From a bacterium (GTDB taxonomy: Bacteria > Planctomycetota > UBA1135 > UBA2386): DNA of 64,000 bases. Positions within the stretch are counted from its first letter, which is position 1; every line of letters begins with the position of its first letter. The notes under the pieces were generated by a model, which searched no databases, was not told the origin of the DNA, and saw only the letters and a list, made by a program, of their open reading frames with translations. This document shows, one piece after another, positions 45,898-55,489 of this stretch. The DNA lies in contig JAUILN010000008.1 in the NCBI GenBank assembly GCA_030432695.1, positions 124,001 through 188,000 on the forward strand. Direction: 5' to 3'. The translations under genes were made by a program, and so were the position numbers.

Positions 45898-46653
45898 TCA
45901 GCCACCCTTCTGTAGTTTCATGTTTGCGGCGAACAGGCCGGCCATGAGCTCCTTCTTGCGCTCGACCTCCTGTCCGCCACCCTTGAGTCCCTGGACGTCG
46001 CGATACACCGACGCGACCCCCTCTTCGACATTCTTCATCCTGGAGACCTCGTCGAGCTTCTGCTCGGTGAACTCCAGCGAGTCGTTCAGCTTCTTGAGCC
46101 GCCGCTGAAGGTTGTGGATCTCGCGGTCCCGCGCCGCGGCCTGCGCGATCTCCACCTCGTGGCGCTGCTCGGTGACGAGCTTCACGACGAGTTCCTGGAC
46201 CTTCGCCACGAGCCCGGGGTCGTCGGCACCCTTCGCGTTCGCGAACAGACTCTGGATCTGCAGCAGGATCTGCGCGTTCTCGCCCTCGTAGCCCGCAACC
46301 AGATCGACCGACGCCTCGGCCACTCGCTCGTCGATCTCCCCCTGCAAGCGCTGCATCTCGAGCCGGAGGTTGTTCGACTCCTCCTCGGCGCGCTCCTGCC
46401 GAGCCCGGAGTTCCTCGTTGCTCCGCAGCAGCTTGAGAAACTCCTCCTTGGTCGCGTCGACCACCGCCTCCCGCTCGCTCGACAGCAACTTGTGCCGCAG
46501 GCTGCGATGCACCGCTTCGTCGATCAGCGAGACGATGCGATCCAAACCCAACACGTTGACCTGCTTGACCCCCCGCTTCTTCAGGGAATCGACCGAGGTC
46601 TGCCGAGCGAGCTTGCGCACGGCGTCCTTCAGGCTGCTCTTCAGGTCGGCCAT
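45898..46653 (-). CDS. Coiled-coil protein next to the MamK-like actin
   Basis: The product is 251 aa from ATG 46653. It is almost wholly charged helix. Residues 1-60 form a possible globular head (VKQVNVLGLDRIVSLIDEAV), followed by two coiled-coil stretches at about 60-120 (EEFLKLLRSNEELRARQERA) and 165-220 (EIHNLQRRLKKLNDSLEFTE), with a linker naming a helix pair (LVAGYEGENAQILLQIQSLF). There is no signal peptide. It ends in a basic tail. Twenty-two bases separate it from the upstream ATPase gene and 94 from the actin gene, so the three are probably one operon. By position it is a candidate filament adaptor or length-control partner. Confidence 0.84.
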   Translation of the reverse strand: MADLKSSLKDAVRKLARQTSVDSLKKRGVKQVNVLGLDRIVSLIDEAVHRSLRHKLLSSEREAVVDATKEEFLKLLRSNEELRARQERAEEESNNLRLEMQRLQGEIDERVAEASVDLVAGYEGENAQILLQIQSLFANAKGADDPGLVAKVQELVVKLVTEQRHEVEIAQAAARDREIHNLQRRLKKLNDSLEFTEQKLDEVSRMKNVEEGVASVYRDVQGLKGGGQEVERKKELMAGLFAANMKLQKGG

Positions 46654-46675
46654 CGAGGGATCTGGATCAGGGAGA

Positions 46676-47440
46676 TCAGGACTCTTCCTGGTTGCGGTAG
46701 GAGTAGCGCGGATCGGTGTCGGGATCGGCGCCCCGGACCTCCGTGACGAACACTCCGAGCACGTTGGCGCCCAGGTCCTGGAGGCTGCGGATCGCCTCCT
46801 TGGACGCCGACTTCGGCGAGTGCTCCAGCCGGACCGCGAGCAGGGTCCCATCGGCCCGCGCCGCGATGACGCTGGCGTCGGTCGCCGGCATCACGGGTGG
46901 CGTGTCGATCAGGATGTAGCGGTAGTTCTCCTTCAGCCTGGCGATCACTTCGTCGATCCGCTGGCTGGTGAGGATCTCTGAGGGCACCGCGAGCTTGCCG
47001 CCGGCGCCGAGGATGTCGACGTTGCGCACTCCGGAGTTGCGAATCGCATCGGAGAGCCGGACCCGGTCCAGGAGAACGTCGCTCAGGCCGGGACGCGGGT
47101 TGAGGTTCAGGTAGGACTCGATGCTCGGGCTGCGCAGGTCGGCGTCCACCAGCACCACCGAGTGCCGCTCGAGTTCCGCGAAGGCCAGCGCGAGGTTGAT
47201 CGAGGTGATCGTCTTGCCCTCGCCCTTGATCGCCGAGGTCACCACCAGCGACTTCGACGAACCGTCGGGGTTCATCGCGACGAGCTGGTTGCGCAGCGCA
47301 CGGAACTGCTCGGCGCGGTAGCTGGTCGGATCGTGGAAGACCACGAGGTAGGGGTCGATGGACTGGTCGACGATCACGATCGAGTCCTCCCCGATCGGGG
47401 CATCGACCGCAGCGTCCTGCCGTGCTCGGAATCTGCTCAA
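46676..47440 (-). CDS. CpsD/CapB-type tyrosine kinase or ParA-like ATPase
   Basis: A 254-aa P-loop ATPase. Start is TTG 47440, which is fixed by GGAGG five bases upstream. Motifs: Walker A SAIKGEGKTITSINLA, Walker A' VLVDADLRSPSI, and Walker B ILIDTPP. These mark the BY-kinase/MinD-ParA branch (cytoplasmic part of capsule-type tyrosine kinases). The usual transmembrane Wzz-like adaptor is not fused or adjacent, and the C-terminal Tyr cluster is small (YSYRNQ). It may therefore work as a positioning ATPase with the actin and coiled-coil partner, or phosphorylate one of them. The first gene of the actin operon. Confidence 0.85.
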   Translation of the reverse strand: MSRFRARQDAAVDAPIGEDSIVIVDQSIDPYLVVFHDPTSYRAEQFRALRNQLVAMNPDGSSKSLVVTSAIKGEGKTITSINLALAFAELERHSVVLVDADLRSPSIESYLNLNPRPGLSDVLLDRVRLSDAIRNSGVRNVDILGAGGKLAVPSEILTSQRIDEVIARLKENYRYILIDTPPVMPATDASVIAARADGTLLAVRLEHSPKSASKEAIRSLQDLGANVLGVFVTEVRGADPDTDPRYSYRNQEES

Positions 47441-47650
47441 GACAACCTCCCGCCGTGCGGCCCGGGCCGGCAGGAAGGACGACTACCCGCCGCACGGTGC
47501 CTGCACCAGCATCGACCGGGAGCCCGGCCGGGATGTAAGGGAACCAGCCCGGAACCCGCCATGACGATTGCCCGCAAGCCCCTGCCGAACAAGGAGAAAA
47601 GCCCCGGAGCCGCGAACTACCGACGAGACGGACTGCCGCCCCCGATCGGG

Positions 47651-49312
47651 TCAACCCCGGGATCCCAGGTCGACCCCCCGCTCCTCCGCGATCTGTCCGG
47701 CCCGCTCGTAGCCCGCATCGGCATGGCGCATCACTCCGGTCGCTGGGTCGGCGGTGAGGACCCGGTCGAGGCGCCGCGATGCGGCCTCGGTGCCGTCGGC
47801 GACCGCCACCTGCCCGGCATGGATCGAACGCCCGATCCCGACCCCACCGCCGTGATGGATCGACACCCAGGTCGCCCCACAGGAGGTCGCGGTGAGCGCA
47901 TTCAGCAGCGGCCAGTCGGCGATCGCATCCGACCCGTCCAGCATGCCCTCGGTCTCCCGGTAGGGCGACGCGACCGAACCGCAGTCGAGGTGGTCCCGAC
48001 CGAAGACGATCGGCGCCGAGATCTCGCCCTTCGCGACCAGCTCGTTCACCGCGACCGCGAACCGATGCCGCTCGCCGTAGCCCAGCCAGCAGATCCGCGC
48101 CGGCAGACCCTGGAAGGCGATCCGCTCCCTGGCCTTCCGGACCCAGGTCGCGAGGCTCTCGTCGTCGGGAAACATCTCGAGCAACAGCTCGTCGGTCCGA
48201 TGGATGTCCGCCGGGTCGCCGCTGAGCGCGACCCACCGGAACGGTCCCCGACCTTCGCAGAACTGCGGACGGATGTATTCGGGAACGAACCCGGGGATCC
48301 GGAAGGCATCGTCGACGCCGGCGTCGCGAGCCTCGGTCCGCAGGTTGTTGCCGTAGTCGAAGGTCACGGCCCCGGCCTCCTGGAGCTTCCGCATGGCCCG
48401 GACGTGCCGCGCCGCGGTGTCTCGCGACCTCGCGAGATACTGCTCGGGATCCGTCTCACGCAGTTCGACCGCGGCGGCGAACGGCATCCCGTCGGGCACG
48501 TAGCCGTTCAGCATGTCGTGCGCGGAGGTCTGGTCGGTGAGCACGTCGGGCACCCTGCCGGCCTTCAGCAGCGCGTCGAGCAGCTCCGTGGCATTGCACT
48601 CGACCCCGATCGACCAGGCCTCGCCCCGAGCCGCGCGTTGCCACGCCGCGTCGATCGCCGCCTCCGGCGAGTCGAGCAGCTCGTCGAGGTAGCGGGTCTC
48701 GAGCCGCTTCTCGATCCGGCTCCGGTCGACGTCGGCCGCGAGGCAGACCGCCCCGGCGAGCACCGCGGCCAGAGGCTGTGCGCCGCCCATTCCACCGAGC
48801 CCGGCCGTCACCACCACCTTGCCCTGCAGGCTGCCGTCGAAGTGCTGACGCGCTGCCGCGGCGAAGGTCTCGTAGGTCCCCTGCACGATCCCCTGGCTGC
48901 CGATGTAGATCCAACTCCCGGCGGTCATCTGCCCGTACATCGTCAGACCGTTCCGCTCCAACCGCCGGAACTCCTCCCAGTTGGCCCAGTCGCCGACCAG
49001 GTTCGAGTTGGCGATCAACACCCGCGGCGCGTCCTCGTGGGTACGCACCACGCCGACGCACTTGCCGGACTGCACCAACATGGTCTCGTCGGGCCGTAGC
49101 CGACGCAGTGTCGCCAGGATCCCCGCCAGCGCCTCGTGGTTGCGGGCCGCCTTGCCCGATCCGCCGTAGACCACCAGCTTCGCGGGCTCCTCCGCCACCT
49201 CTGGGTCCAGGTTGTTCTGGACCATCCGGTAGGCTGCCTCGATCTGCCAGTTGGCGCAGGTCAGCGTGGTGCCGCGCGGCGCCCGCCAGGTCGTCGTCTC
49301 CGCTGTGCTCAT
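47651..49312 (-). CDS. hutU: Urocanate hydratase
   Basis: A 553-aa enzyme that converts urocanate to imidazolonepropionate in histidine degradation, using tightly bound NAD. The sequence has the family blocks YGGSGKAARNHEAL, LVQSGKCVGVVRTHEDAPRV, the NAD region AGLGGMGGAQP, GFVPEYIRPQFCEGRGPFRW with the conserved Cys, and the C-terminal WVSIHHGGGVGIG. Length is that of the bacterial enzyme. The start at ATG 49312 fits the family N-terminus. It is 31 bp downstream of hutH in the same direction, so the two form an operon. The next hut enzymes (imidazolonepropionase, formiminoglutamase) are not in the window. Confidence 0.97.
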   Translation of the reverse strand: MSTAETTTWRAPRGTTLTCANWQIEAAYRMVQNNLDPEVAEEPAKLVVYGGSGKAARNHEALAGILATLRRLRPDETMLVQSGKCVGVVRTHEDAPRVLIANSNLVGDWANWEEFRRLERNGLTMYGQMTAGSWIYIGSQGIVQGTYETFAAAARQHFDGSLQGKVVVTAGLGGMGGAQPLAAVLAGAVCLAADVDRSRIEKRLETRYLDELLDSPEAAIDAAWQRAARGEAWSIGVECNATELLDALLKAGRVPDVLTDQTSAHDMLNGYVPDGMPFAAAVELRETDPEQYLARSRDTAARHVRAMRKLQEAGAVTFDYGNNLRTEARDAGVDDAFRIPGFVPEYIRPQFCEGRGPFRWVALSGDPADIHRTDELLLEMFPDDESLATWVRKARERIAFQGLPARICWLGYGERHRFAVAVNELVAKGEISAPIVFGRDHLDCGSVASPYRETEGMLDGSDAIADWPLLNALTATSCGATWVSIHHGGGVGIGRSIHAGQVAVADGTEAASRRLDRVLTADPATGVMRHADAGYERAGQIAEERGVDLGSRG

Positions 49313-49343
49313 CCGGGCAAGGATAGCGCCCAGGAGCGACGGA

Positions 49344-50873
49344 TCAGCCCAGCGACCCGCAGCGCTGCTCGACCCGCTCGATCAGCACCCCGCCGATCAA
49401 CAGCTCCTCGGCGACCCGCAGGTCCGGCGCCAGGAACCGATCGGCGGTCAGCGGCGGCACCGCCTCGCGCAGCACCGCGTAAGCCACCTCGACCCCCCGC
49501 CCCGGGGTCAGCGGCTCTCCACAGTCGAGACCGGCACAGGCCGAGATCCACTCGATCGCCAGGACCCGCGCGGTGTTCTCCACCACCTGGCTGGCGTGAC
49601 GGGCCGCGGTGACTCCCATCGACACGTGGTCCTCGCGGTTCGCCGAGGTCGGGATCGTGTCGACGCTGGCGGGGTGCGCCAGGGTCTTGTTCTCCGAGGC
49701 CAACGCGGCGGCGACCACCTGCGGGATCATCAGCCCGCTCTCGACTCCAGGTTCGGCGGCGAGGAACGGTGGCAGACCGGAGATGTCGGGGTTCACCAGG
49801 TTCTCGACCCGCCGCTCGCTGACGTTCGCCAGGGTCGACAGCGCGATCTTCAGATAGTCGAGCGCCTGGCTGACCGGCTGGCCGTGGAAGTTGCCGGCCG
49901 AGACCACCGTGCCGTCGGCGAACACCAGCGGGTTGTCGGTGACCGAGTCGGCCTCGGTCAGCAGCACCTGTCCCGCGAAGGCGAGCCCGTCCTTCACCGC
50001 GCCATGGACCTGCGGCGCACACCGCATCGAGTAGGCGTCCTGCACCTTCCCGCAGCCCTCGTGACTCGGAACGATCTTCGAATCGCGGAGCAGGCTGCGC
50101 AGGTTCTCGGCGGTGCGGATCTGGCCCGGATGCGCACGGACCGCGTGGACCTGGGCCAGGAACGGTCGCTCGGACCCGCGCAGCGCCTCGATGGTCGAGG
50201 CGCAGAGCACGTCGGCCGAGCGGCTGAGGATCCCCGCGCGGTGCACGGCGTGCAGACCGAGCGCGGTCATGATCTGGGTGCCGTTGATCAGCGCCAGGCC
50301 TTCCTTGGCCGCGAGATCGACCGGCTCGACGCCCGCCCGCCGCAGCGCCTCGGCACCGGAGATCACCTCGTCGCCGGCATGGACCTCCCCGAAGCCGATC
50401 AGCGGCAGCGCCATGTGGGCCAGCGGCGCGAGGTCGCCCGACGCGCCGACCGAACCCTGCGAGGGGATCCACGGCACGAGGTCGGCGTTGAACAGCGCCT
50501 GCATGGTCTTCAGCAGCTCGAGCCGGACTCCCGAACAGCCCTTGGCGAGCGCGTGGATGCGCAATGCGAACGCCAACCGGGAGACCTCGACCGGCAGCGG
50601 CGCGCCGACCCCGGTCGCATGGCTCAGCAGCAGGTTGCGCTGCAGGTCGCCGAGCCGCGCCGGCGGCACGGTGACGTGGGCCAGCTTGCCGAAGCCGGTG
50701 TTCACGCCATAGACGACCGAGCCCGCGGCGACCACTCCATCCACCACCGCTCGCGACGCCTCGATGGCACGCCGCGACTCCTCCGAGAAGCCGATCCGAC
50801 TACCGGGCCTGGCAAGCGCCATCCACGTGTCGAGATCGAGGGAAGTGGTGCCCAGGTTGATCGGTGGAGACAT
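49344..50873 (-). CDS. hutH: Histidine ammonia-lyase
   Basis: A 509-aa enzyme that removes ammonia from histidine to give urocanate. The self-made MIO prosthetic group comes from Ala144-Ser145-Gly146 in VGASGDLAPLAH. The N-terminal VYGVNTGFG holds the catalytic Tyr, and NPLVF and QLSFA-like PVSQALDYLKIAL core helices complete the fold. ATG 50873 fits the family length. It is the first enzyme of the pathway and is followed by hutU. Its start is only 25 bp after the bamA stop, so hut genes may be read from the bamA promoter as well. Confidence 0.97.
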   Translation of the reverse strand: MSPPINLGTTSLDLDTWMALARPGSRIGFSEESRRAIEASRAVVDGVVAAGSVVYGVNTGFGKLAHVTVPPARLGDLQRNLLLSHATGVGAPLPVEVSRLAFALRIHALAKGCSGVRLELLKTMQALFNADLVPWIPSQGSVGASGDLAPLAHMALPLIGFGEVHAGDEVISGAEALRRAGVEPVDLAAKEGLALINGTQIMTALGLHAVHRAGILSRSADVLCASTIEALRGSERPFLAQVHAVRAHPGQIRTAENLRSLLRDSKIVPSHEGCGKVQDAYSMRCAPQVHGAVKDGLAFAGQVLLTEADSVTDNPLVFADGTVVSAGNFHGQPVSQALDYLKIALSTLANVSERRVENLVNPDISGLPPFLAAEPGVESGLMIPQVVAAALASENKTLAHPASVDTIPTSANREDHVSMGVTAARHASQVVENTARVLAIEWISACAGLDCGEPLTPGRGVEVAYAVLREAVPPLTADRFLAPDLRVAEELLIGGVLIERVEQRCGSLG

Positions 50874-50898
50874 CGCGTGCGGTCCGGAGCGGAGCGGG

Positions 50899-53511
50899 TC
50901 AGAAGCGCGACAGGGAGAAGAAGAACTGCCGCTGGACGTCGGTGGTCTCGTCGAGGATCGGCCAGCCGACGTCGAGGCGGATCGGCACCTCGAGCACCGG
51001 CACGATGACGCGCAGGCCCACGCCCGCGCTCAGCCGCGGCGGCCCGATCTCGTCGATGGACAGGCCGAGATGGCCGTAGTCGAGGAAGGTCACACCGCGG
51101 AGCACCTCGGTCTGGCGGATCTGGCCGGCTTTCTGCGTCGAGAAGATGGGGAAGCCGTACTCCAGGCTCGACAGGATCCGAATCTCGCCGCCGACCGGCT
51201 GACCGAACTGCGACGGTCCAGCGCGCCGCTGCGCGAAGCCGCGCAGGTTGCTGCCGCCCATGTAGAAGCGTTCGGTCAGATACAGGTCGTCGGACCGACC
51301 GAAGCCCACGCCGTAGTCGACGCTACTGCGCCAACGCAGGGTGTGTGCCCGGTCGCGTTCGTCCCGGTAGAGCGGGAAGTACTGCGTGTAGCTGCCGCCG
51401 ACCTTGAAGATGTCCTCGTCGGCCCCGAACACGCCGCCGAGAACTTCGGTGTAGGCCCGCGTGTTCGAACCCGAGGTGGGGACGAACAACGAATCCTGGT
51501 TGGAGTGAGCGATCTGCAGGCGCACCCCGCGCAGTTCGGTCTGACCCTCGGAGTCCCACACGATCGTTGGCGCGTTGGGGTCGGGGTTGCGGATGTCGAG
51601 CGTTTCCTGGCGCAGGGTGAGGCCGACCGACATCTCGTCCGACAGATTGCGCTCCAGGCCCACGTTGGCGCCGAGCGCGTCCATCAGGAACGAGTCGTAG
51701 AACTGCAGGCGGCGGTAGCCTTGCAGTCGCAGCCCGTACGTGTCGAAGTGTTGGTTGAAGATGTCCGGCTCGTAGAACGAGAGCTGGAACATGCTGATCT
51801 GCGTGCCGGGCGCCAACACCAGCTCGAGCTCCTGACCCGAGCCGTGGAAGGCCTCGTTGTTGGCAATCTCCGAGAACCACGAGATCGGGTTCCACGTCGA
51901 CGGCAGCCGACGGTAGTCGAAGTTGCGCTTCGACAGCACGAAGCGCGCCTGCACGCCGTTGGCGCTGCTCACGCCCGCACCCCACAGAAACGATCCGGTG
52001 TCGCCCTCGGTGACCGAGATGTCGAGATCGACGAGGTCCGGCGCCTCGCGCACCGGTTCCAGCTCGAAGCGCACGCCACCGAAGTTCTGCGGGTCCTGGA
52101 AGTAGCGCAGTGCATCCAGCGTGCTCAGCGACCGGTCGACCTTCTTCATGTCGAGAATCTCGCCGGGCAGGATCCGCACCTTGCGCCGGATGACCCGATC
52201 CTCGGTGTCCGAGTTGCCGGAGATCCGCACGCTGCGCAGGGTCTTCGGCGAGCCCTCGTCGACGACGAACTTCAGGTGGATCTCGGAGTTTTCGACGTCG
52301 AAGGTCTCGACCGTGTCGAGAACCTGGAACGCGTTCTCGATGCCGCGCCCGTAGCGACCGAATTCCGGGTGGCCGCGGCGGCCGTAGAAGCTGGTGATCC
52401 GCCGCTTGTCGAGTTCGACCTCCCGGAAGTCGTAGTATTCGCCGGGCTGCAGCTCGATCTCCTCGAGCACTCGCTCCTTGGAATAGGTCGGGTTGGCCTG
52501 GCCGGGCGGCGGCAACTGCTCCAGATCGATCGACGCGATCCGGTAGCGCGGCCCCTCGTCGACCAGGAACGTCAGGTCGACCTTGCTGCGGTCCTCGCTG
52601 AACACCGCGCCCGCCAGCTCCACGCGCGCATCACGGAAACCGCGCTTCCGGTAGAACAGCCGCAACCGGTCGAGGTCTTCGTCGACGACCTCCGCGGAGT
52701 AGGGATCCCCGCCGAGCAGGGCCCCCGCCGGCGCGGACTCCAGCTCGGCGCTGTCCTCGAGGTTGTCGTAGAAGTCGAGCGGCGCCCAGAAGGGGAACGC
52801 CGGGTTGCCGATCACGTGGACCTGGTCGACCGTGACCTTCGGCCCCTCGTCGACCCAGAAGATCAGCTCGCTCTGGTCGAGGTCCTTCTCGATCCGCACC
52901 TGCACGAACGTGAAGCCGAGTCGGCGGTAGCGGTCGCGGAGGGTCGCGGCGTACTGCGCGGCAGCGAGTTCGTTCATCCGTTGCCTCGGCCCGAGGTTGA
53001 GCAGCGTGCGGACCTCGCGCTCGCTCATCGAAGCGAGTCCCTTGAAGCTGAACCGCTCGAAGGTCGGCCACTCGGTGACGCTGAAGATCACCCGCACGCC
53101 ACCGCCCGGCAGGTCTTCGCGGTAGGCCTCGGCCAAGATCCGCAGCTGGCTCATCAGGTTGCGGATGTCGTCGGCGACATCGCTCGGGCGGAGCGGCTGC
53201 TTCGTCTGGGTCTTGAGGATCCGCCGAATGGTGTCCTCCGACCCGGCCGGTTCGACCAGGATCTCCCTCACGATGGGCGCGTCCTGCGGATCCTGCGTCG
53301 CATCGGGAACGGGCGGACCGATCGGGTCCTGACTCGTCGGATCCGGTTGCGAGCCGGGTTGAGCGGCTGCCGAGATCGCGAGCACCGCAGTGCACGCGAT
53401 CAGCATGAACACCCGACACCGGCCCAGCCGCAGAGCACCGCGCCACACCGCCACACCTGCATCGGTCGGCCGGACAGAGCACGAGGTCGGGGCAGGGAAT
53501 ACGGTGCGCAT
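50899..53511 (-). CDS. bamA: Outer-membrane assembly protein BamA (Omp85)
   Basis: An 870-aa protein if ATG 53511 is used; ATG 53406 (MLIACTAVLAISAAAQ, a more usual signal peptide) is a good alternative. After the leader and a Pro/Asp/Gln-rich linker come POTRA domains (about 75-480), each with the E-I/V-x-G pattern (VHVIGNPAFPFW, VRISGNSDTEDRVIRR). The C-terminal 400 residues are a 16-strand beta barrel with the conserved FYMGGSNLRGFAQRRAG lid motif (VRGF/Y-type) and a terminal Phe (FFFSLSRF). It inserts barrel proteins such as the DUF481 protein and TolC. It lies 179 bp downstream of dnaB. Confidence 0.94.
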   Translation of the reverse strand: MRTVFPAPTSCSVRPTDAGVAVWRGALRLGRCRVFMLIACTAVLAISAAAQPGSQPDPTSQDPIGPPVPDATQDPQDAPIVREILVEPAGSEDTIRRILKTQTKQPLRPSDVADDIRNLMSQLRILAEAYREDLPGGGVRVIFSVTEWPTFERFSFKGLASMSEREVRTLLNLGPRQRMNELAAAQYAATLRDRYRRLGFTFVQVRIEKDLDQSELIFWVDEGPKVTVDQVHVIGNPAFPFWAPLDFYDNLEDSAELESAPAGALLGGDPYSAEVVDEDLDRLRLFYRKRGFRDARVELAGAVFSEDRSKVDLTFLVDEGPRYRIASIDLEQLPPPGQANPTYSKERVLEEIELQPGEYYDFREVELDKRRITSFYGRRGHPEFGRYGRGIENAFQVLDTVETFDVENSEIHLKFVVDEGSPKTLRSVRISGNSDTEDRVIRRKVRILPGEILDMKKVDRSLSTLDALRYFQDPQNFGGVRFELEPVREAPDLVDLDISVTEGDTGSFLWGAGVSSANGVQARFVLSKRNFDYRRLPSTWNPISWFSEIANNEAFHGSGQELELVLAPGTQISMFQLSFYEPDIFNQHFDTYGLRLQGYRRLQFYDSFLMDALGANVGLERNLSDEMSVGLTLRQETLDIRNPDPNAPTIVWDSEGQTELRGVRLQIAHSNQDSLFVPTSGSNTRAYTEVLGGVFGADEDIFKVGGSYTQYFPLYRDERDRAHTLRWRSSVDYGVGFGRSDDLYLTERFYMGGSNLRGFAQRRAGPSQFGQPVGGEIRILSSLEYGFPIFSTQKAGQIRQTEVLRGVTFLDYGHLGLSIDEIGPPRLSAGVGLRVIVPVLEVPIRLDVGWPILDETTDVQRQFFFSLSRF

Positions 53512-53690
53512 CGGTGGATACGGCCCGCCACCGGCTCCGGCAGACGCACCGCGAAGCAGCCATCGAACAGCGGAGCCGACTGCGATCAAGGCACCATCAG
53601 GCGTCGGGGCGCGAGCATCGACGATTCCAGAACGACGGTGACCGGTCTCGCCGCGGAGACCTGTCCACGGCCGGGCTCCAACTGGCCGAT

Positions 53691-55043
53691 TCACCCCATC
53701 GGCTCGGCGCGACGCACGTAGGGCTCGAAGCGCATGAACTCGCGGAAGAACCGCAGGGTCACGTCGCCAGTCGGGCCGTTGCGCTGCTTGGCGATGATCA
53801 GCTGGGCCAGACCGCGGTTCTCCTCGGTGGGCTTGAAGTACTCCTCGCGGTGCAAGAGGCAGATCACGTCGGCATCCTGCTCGATCGCACCCGACTCGCG
53901 AAGGTCACTCATCCGCGGACGGTGGTCCTCGCGACCCTCTACGTCGCGATTGAGCTGGGAGAGCGCGATCACCGGCACGTTCAGCTCGCGCGCCAGCCCC
54001 TTCAGCGACCGGGAGATCATCGAGATCTCCTGCTGGCGACTCTCGATCTTCTTGCCACCGGTCATCAGCTGCAGATAGTCGATGACGACCAGCTGGATGT
54101 CATGCTGCTGCTTCAGCCGGCGACACTTGGCGCGCAACGCCGTAGGCGTCAGACCGGCGCCGTCGTCGACGAAGATCGGGATGTCGTAGAGCTTCTCGGC
54201 CTCGCGTTGGAGCCGCGCATACTGCTCCGAGGTGACAGTGCCCTTGCGCACCGACTGGCCGTCGACCTGCGAACGGCAACAGAGCATGTTCGAGATGACC
54301 TGGGAGGCGGCCATCTCGAGGCTGAAGATCACGATTCCGCGGCCGGACGCGGCCACCCGCTCGCAGAGGTTGAGCGCGAACGAAGTCTTCCCCATCGACG
54401 GACGCGCCGCGAGGATGATCAGCTCACCGCCGTGCAGCCCACCGGTCATCTCGTCGAAGTCCGGGTAGCCGGTCTGCACGCCGGTCGGCTCACCGGCCCG
54501 CGAGCGCACGTAATCGATCCGCTCGAAGGTCTCCTGCAGGATCGAGTCGATGCCCTTCACGTCCTGCGCGACGTTCATCCGGGCGATCTTGAAGATCCGC
54601 TCCTCCGCGGACTCCAGCAGCTCACGGGCGTCGGCGGAGTTCTCGTAGCTCGACCGCGCGATATCGAGGCAGATCTCCAGCAGCTGCCGCTGGACCGACT
54701 TCTCCCGGACGATGTCCGCGTGGTAGGCGACGCCCGCCGCCGAGACGACGCTGTCGGCGAGGTGCAGCAGCGCCGAGGGCCCGCCGACCTCGTCGAGCGA
54801 GCCCTTGCGGGACAGGTTCTCCTGCACCGTCAGCACGTCGGTGTGCGAGTGCTGGTCGTAGGTCTCGAGGATCGCGTCGTACACCAGCTTGTGGGCCGGC
54901 ACGTAGAAGTCCTCGGACTTCAGCGACTGAGAGATGTCGGCGATCGAGCCCGGGTCGAGCAGCAGGGCCCCGAGGACGGAGCGCTCGGCCTCGACGTTGC
55001 GCGGCACACCGCGACTCTCGGAAGCTTGGGCGAAGTCCACCAC
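53691..55043 (-). CDS. dnaB: Replicative DNA helicase DnaB
   Basis: A 450-aa hexameric helicase. GTG 55043 is preceded by AGGAGA at a distance of seven, so the GTG-GTG start is well supported. N-terminal domain residues 12-120 (VPRNVEAERSVLGALLLDP) and the RecA-like motor follow: Walker A ARPSMGKTSFAL, Walker B VVIDYLQLM, and the arginine-finger region RESGAIEQDADVICLLHRE. There is no intein. Length is normal for DnaB. The gene lies upstream of bamA on the same strand with a 179-bp gap. The 446-bp spacer upstream should hold its promoter. Confidence 0.97.
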   Translation of the reverse strand: MVDFAQASESRGVPRNVEAERSVLGALLLDPGSIADISQSLKSEDFYVPAHKLVYDAILETYDQHSHTDVLTVQENLSRKGSLDEVGGPSALLHLADSVVSAAGVAYHADIVREKSVQRQLLEICLDIARSSYENSADARELLESAEERIFKIARMNVAQDVKGIDSILQETFERIDYVRSRAGEPTGVQTGYPDFDEMTGGLHGGELIILAARPSMGKTSFALNLCERVAASGRGIVIFSLEMAASQVISNMLCCRSQVDGQSVRKGTVTSEQYARLQREAEKLYDIPIFVDDGAGLTPTALRAKCRRLKQQHDIQLVVIDYLQLMTGGKKIESRQQEISMISRSLKGLARELNVPVIALSQLNRDVEGREDHRPRMSDLRESGAIEQDADVICLLHREEYFKPTEENRGLAQLIIAKQRNGPTGDVTLRFFREFMRFEPYVRRAEPMG

Positions 55044-55489
55044 GATCGATTCTCCTGCGTGTCTCCGGCGCGCGAAGCACCTCGGCGACGGGCGTCCTCA
55101 GCCGGCGCCCGACCTCGTTCGACGTTCTCCGCTCGCCCGCCGAGGCAGCGAACCGGCCCCTCGGCAGGTCGTCGGGACCGGCCTGGAAGGAACCCCGGAC
55201 CCGCGCACCCCGCCCGCCGTCGGCACCGCCCGGACCGGCGGGCGCGGCGCGCGCGTCCGGCGTGCGACCATGCCGGCGCCGCGACTTTCGGCAAGGCTCC
55301 TGGCGTCCGCCGCGTCGCGGCACTTCTGGACAAGCTGTGGAAGAATCCTGGGCCGCGGGTGGACGCGTCGTTGCGAACCCGCGTGGCCGCACCACCTGCG
55401 TTCTCCACTCCCCGCGCCGACAGAACGCGCGACGATTCCGCACGGCGGCCGCGGAATCGTCGCGCACGCCTCCCAGCGGCGGTCCGGCC
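55044..55489. other. Spacer upstream of dnaB
   Basis: About 446 bases between dnaB and the FtsK-like gene, both on the minus strand. It is GC-rich with several GCG/CGC runs, no convincing gene, and open frames on each strand that lack domains. The dnaB promoter and the 3' end signals of the FtsK-like gene should lie here. I see no T-run hairpin. Confidence 0.4.

Noticed and set aside
44727..47440. Magnetosome island
   Set aside because: Only the actin is MamK-like; no other mam or mad gene could be recognised in the window.
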